Both the position numbers and the translations under genes were made by a program. Shown here piece after piece: positions 4,723 to 6,843 of a DNA stretch of 6,843 nt. The notes below the pieces were generated by a model that saw only the letters and a list, made by a program, of their open reading frames with translations, was not told the origin of the DNA and made no database searches. The DNA is taken from contig JAJRTR010000028.1 in NCBI GenBank assembly GCA_024278215.1, forward strand, positions 1 to 6,843, read 5' to 3'. Each line of letters opens with the position of its first letter. The stretch's first letter is position 1. The DNA is from a bacterium. Its GTDB lineage: Bacteria > UBP15 > UBA6099 > JAJRTR01.

Positions 4723-6207
4723 CTATTCTTTCGCGCCTACCGGTTTGCCGTGAATCTTCTCTTTCAGGAATTCAGTGGCACGCTTTATCATTATGTCTTC
4801 TTCGCTCTTTTTTATATCATCAGGATTCTTTTCGATGTCCAGGATGCCGGTTGTTTCATCAAGCTGCATCGAGTAATTGAAAAGCTTTGCCACATCGTCT
4901 ACAGCGATAAACTTCTCGTTGTCTACTTCCTTGTACCTGATATCCGTCAGTGGCATTCCATTGAAAATAATGCCGTTTTTCCCCTTCAGTTCGGCGAGTG
5001 GGAATTTCGCGACTTTGCCATATTCCCTGCCGTCGTCTTTCTGCGATTTGTGGACGTCTACCTGCTTTTTGGAGACAATGATATCCGGAACAATTCCTTT
5101 TTTATTGATGTCACGCTTTTTAGCAGTGAGATACCGGTCGGTGGTGATCAGAACAGCTGAGTTGTCGCTCAGTCGGTAAACCGTCTGCACGAGCCCCTTG
5201 CCGAAAGTCGTATGCCCCATGAGAGTCGCAACGCCGTCGTCATGGAGCGCACCGGATACGATCTCCGAAGCGGAAGCGCTGTATTCGTTGACGAGAACGA
5301 CCGTGGGACAATTGATAATTTTCTGACCGCGCTCGGCATAGTAAGTAGTCAACCTGCCGTCCCTGTTTTCGCGGTGTACGATGGGGCCTTCGTCAATAAA
5401 AAGATTAGCGATTTTCACAGCGGAGTCGAGCAGTCCGCCGGGGTTGTTGCGAAGATCGAGAATGAAACCTTTCATGCCTTCTTTGTTGAATTTATTTATG
5501 TTGTCACGCAACTTGTTGCGGGAAACCTCGCTGAATGTTTCGAGCTTCACATAGCCGATTTCTCCGTCGATCATCTTGGCTTTGTTGATCGGTTTCAGTT
5601 CGATTATATCGCGGATGATGTCATAGTCTTTTCCATCTGAATCGAGACCTGGACGCCAGATAGTGAGCGTAACCTTCTCGCCCGGCTCGCCGCGGATTCG
5701 AGCCACGGCATCGTCGAGCGCCATATCTTCCGTGGAAGTGCCGTCAATCTTTATTATGATGTCGCCTGATACGAGGCCGGCCTTGAATGCGGGCGTGCCC
5801 TCGAGCGGCGATATTACCGTCAATTGCTGGTTCCTGATCCCTATGACGATCCCCACACCGCCGAATTTGCCTTTCGTTTCAATCGACATGTTTTCATACG
5901 ATTCGGGGTCCATGAATCGCGTGTACTGATCGCCCAGTGACCGCAGCATGCCTCGGATTGCACCGTATTCGAGCTCAGTCTGTTTATCTTCATTATCGAG
6001 TTTTTCGAGATAATACCTGTTTATGAGATGATATACTTCCATCAGGCGGTTGAATTCACCGGCATTTGAAAAACCGCCCTGCGCCTGAACTTTTTCCACT
6101 CCCAGCAGCTTCAAAATACGGGATTCATTCCTTCCGCCCCAGAACGACATTGCTATGATCACAAGGAAAAGTGCAAAATAGAAAAAAACTCTGAAAGTAC
6201 GTTTCAT
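4723..6207 (-). CDS. ctpA: S41-family carboxyl-terminal processing protease with PDZ domain
   Basis: Serine protease of the Tsp/Prc/CtpA/CtpB group, which trims or degrades secreted and envelope proteins from their C-termini outside the cytoplasmic membrane. A basic start and one hydrophobic segment (residues about 7-22) form a signal anchor. A helical cap follows (about 45-110), then a PDZ domain (about 112-200, FGGVGIVIG at the start and SGDIIIKIDG at 147-156), then the protease core (about 205-375). The Ser/Lys/Gln triad is visible as S312 (NEYSASASEIVSGAL), K337 and Q341 (FGKGLVQ); the spacing equals that of Bacillus CtpB. DLRNNPGGLL (251-260) is a family hallmark. Residues about 410-458 form an extra C-terminal module resembling the copper amine oxidase N-terminal-like stalk repeat, followed by a charged tail. 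AGGAGA lies six bases before the start. It is convergent with the kinase-like gene and appears monocistronic in the window. Confidence 0.95.
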   Translation of the reverse strand: MKRTFRVFFYFALFLVIIAMSFWGGRNESRILKLLGVEKVQAQGGFSNAGEFNRLMEVYHLINRYYLEKLDNEDKQTELEYGAIRGMLRSLGDQYTRFMDPESYENMSIETKGKFGGVGIVIGIRNQQLTVISPLEGTPAFKAGLVSGDIIIKIDGTSTEDMALDDAVARIRGEPGEKVTLTIWRPGLDSDGKDYDIIRDIIELKPINKAKMIDGEIGYVKLETFSEVSRNKLRDNINKFNKEGMKGFILDLRNNPGGLLDSAVKIANLFIDEGPIVHRENRDGRLTTYYAERGQKIINCPTVVLVNEYSASASEIVSGALHDDGVATLMGHTTFGKGLVQTVYRLSDNSAVLITTDRYLTAKKRDINKKGIVPDIIVSKKQVDVHKSQKDDGREYGKVAKFPLAELKGKNGIIFNGMPLTDIRYKEVDNEKFIAVDDVAKLFNYSMQLDETTGILDIEKNPDDIKKSEEDIMIKRATEFLKEKIHGKPVGAKE

Positions 6208-6278
6208 TTAATGTCTCCTGAACATGTGAAAATTGTACAATAAAACAAAAACAGATCGAATACTTCGCATAAATGTCA

Positions 6279-6307
6279 AGTATAGCCTATTTTCCCGATC
6301 AAGTAAA
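6279..6307 (-). promoter_or_regulatory. Candidate promoter of the S41 protease gene
   Basis: On the minus strand TTTACT (6307-6302) and TATACT (6284-6279) are 17 bases apart, 4 of 6 and 5 of 6 consensus matches. Transcription would begin near 6272, giving a leader of about 65 bases. A perfect TTGACA (6279-6274) sits just downstream but has no acceptable -10 box at 16-18 bases. Confidence 0.5.
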
Positions 6308-6370
6308 ATAATTACAGCGGTTATCAATTTGAATTGCGTATGTGAAATCGAGAAATAACATAGAGCGCCG

Positions 6371-6425
6371 CGCAGCTAAAGTGCCGTTTCCGATGTGCAT
6401 GATAGTCCGTTCACAGGTAGCTGCG
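6371..6425. repeat. 8-bp inverted repeat CGCAGCTA / TAGCTGCG
   Basis: CGCAGCTA (6371-6378) and TAGCTGCG (6418-6425) are perfect reverse complements 39 bases apart. The right arm directly abuts the long palindrome starting at 6426. The same octamer CGCAGCTA returns at 6832-6839 in the repeat-like segment at the window edge, which may link the two elements. Confidence 0.5.
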
Positions 6426-6537
6426 ACGGTACATCTGAAATTTCTGGAATGCAACGACTGTGTCGTTGCAACTGTGAAGAAGTCGCATTTCGCAAAAACT
6501 GACGTTATTGCATTCCAGGATTTTCTGACAGTGCCGT
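6426..6537. repeat. Long imperfect palindrome (112 bases) with a nested alternative hairpin
   Basis: The core arms CTGGAATGCAA (6444-6454) and TTGCATTCCAG (6508-6518) are a perfect 11-bp inverted repeat. Going outward, the match continues for about nine more positions, with two mismatches and one wobble. After a small bulge ACGGTAC (6426-6432) pairs with GTGCCGT (6531-6537). Arms of about 29 bases enclose a 53-base loop. TGCAA at the inner end of the left arm is also used by a tight hairpin at 6450-6470, so the two folds exclude each other. It could be a miniature mobile element, a REP/BIME-like repeat or a structured RNA; no transposase is nearby. Confidence 0.6.
6450..6470. repeat. Perfect 9-bp hairpin inside the long palindrome
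   Basis: TGCAACGAC (6450-6458) and GTCGTTGCA (6462-6470) are exact reverse complements around a TGT loop. The hairpin is not followed by a T run on either strand (plus: ACTGTGAAG), so it is not an intrinsic terminator. Confidence 0.65.
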
Positions 6538-6559
6538 TAAACTCAAAATCCGTGGGTTG

Positions 6560-6585
6560 TTATTCTGAGCGAAGCGAAGAATCTC
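6560..6585. repeat. Short dispersed-type repeat (TCTGAGCGAAGCGAAGA core)
   Basis: The stretch has ATTCT (6562-6566) and AGAAT (6578-6582) as a 5-bp stem around GAGCGAAGCGA. From general knowledge, this sequence recurs between genes in many unrelated bacterial genomes and yields the junk peptide YSERSEESP when translated, as it does in the plus-strand frame here. Only one copy is in the window, so its repeat status rests on recognition, not on internal evidence. Confidence 0.6.
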
Positions 6586-6704
6586 CAGGTGTTTAAGTAT
6601 TATTCTCAGTGCTCCCCGTAAACAGTTACATAATTATTCTACCCACACAAAATAGCGAAGAGGCATAAATATTATATTCATGTACCGCCTGCAAAGAATA
6701 ATTT

Positions 6705-6843
6705 CAGTAGAGCCAATTGCAAAATTATGTTCGTAGCGAGGTCGAGCGAAATTGTTCCGAAGCAAGGCGGAGATGCGAAATCCCCGCAGGCGTACTTGTA
6801 GAGTACGTCGAGGACGATTTTACACCGACAACGCAGCTATGGA
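6705..6843. repeat. Left part of a probable large palindromic repeat, cut by the window edge
   Basis: The segment centres on a clean hairpin: GGCGTACT (6789-6796) pairs with AGTACGTC (6802-6809), with one wobble, around TGTAG. Outward, the two sides still match in about 17 of the first 30 mirrored positions, so a longer imperfect stem is likely. No coding signal is visible. Its left end appears to be near CAGTAGAGCCAATTGCAAAA (6705-6724); the mirror image of that end would lie beyond the window. Similarity to intergenic repeats of uncultured bacteria is an impression, not a database result. Confidence 0.45.

Larger units (their letters stand above)
6208..6843. other. Repeat-rich intergenic region upstream of the protease gene, no convincing gene
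   Basis: At least 636 bases reach the right edge without a gene I can support. A plus-strand frame at 6342-6596 (84 codons) is open, but its protein has no family features. It lacks a ribosome binding site, runs through the palindromes and ends in CYSERSEESPGV, a peptide that arises from translating a short intergenic repeat. The region holds the protease promoter, an 8-bp inverted repeat at 6371-6425, a long imperfect palindrome at 6426-6537, the short repeat at 6560-6585 and a larger repeat-like segment from about 6705 to the edge. Bases 6596-6700 are AT-rich and otherwise featureless. Confidence 0.65.

Noticed and set aside
6450-6470. The 9-bp hairpin as an intrinsic terminator
   Set aside because: No run of T follows on either strand.
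6342-6596. An 84-codon plus-strand frame in the right intergenic region
   Set aside because: It has no ribosome binding site, is built from the palindrome and ends in the known junk peptide SERSEES. The open frame is better explained by repeat sequence.
6705-6843. A tRNA or other classical RNA gene at the right edge
   Set aside because: No T-loop consensus, acceptor stem or CCA end is visible; the symmetry is that of a simple palindromic repeat.

Overview
The window is ordinary bacterial chromosome of roughly balanced G+C, with strong Shine-Dalgarno sequences (GGAGG or AGGAGA) in front of four of its five genes. No gene identifies the phylum. A DnaE-type replicase with an intact PHP metal site, a clostridial-type 3-hydroxybutyryl-CoA dehydrogenase and a carboxyl-terminal protease that ends in a stalk-like domain would all fit an anaerobic bacterium with fermentative or acyl-CoA metabolism. 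That is an inference, not an identification.

Layout, left to right: (1) bases 1-708, minus strand: the first 236 codons of dnaE, cut by the left edge, with a two-stem leader just upstream of its ribosome binding site. (2) 709-1127: a 419-base gap without a convincing gene, holding an AT-rich stretch with three copies of an 8-base operator-like word. (3) 1128-1982, minus: 3-hydroxyacyl-CoA dehydrogenase (hbd type). (4) 2088-2120: a strong intrinsic terminator. (5) 2154-3248, minus: a saccharopine-dehydrogenase-family oxidoreductase. (6) 3249-3402: a divergent promoter region with a perfect 9-base inverted repeat. (7) 3403-4659, plus: a divergent ROK-type sugar kinase-like protein. (8) 4672-4705: a hairpin between convergent genes. 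(9) 4723-6207, minus: a membrane-anchored S41 C-terminal processing protease with PDZ domain. (10) 6208-6843: at least 636 bases without a convincing gene, but dense in palindromes and repeat-like sequence.

The genes do not form one operon. A terminator separates the saccharopine-type gene from hbd, and hbd and dnaE are separated by 419 bases. The two dehydrogenases may share a catabolic theme (amino acid to acyl-CoA), but only co-orientation supports this. The most unusual part is the right-hand intergenic region: a 112-base imperfect palindrome with an overlapping alternative hairpin, a short repeat that translates as the familiar YSERSEESP junk peptide, and the left part of what looks like a larger palindromic dispersed repeat running off the window. 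I see no CRISPR, transposase, phage gene, tRNA or rRNA, and no clear new defence or metabolic system.
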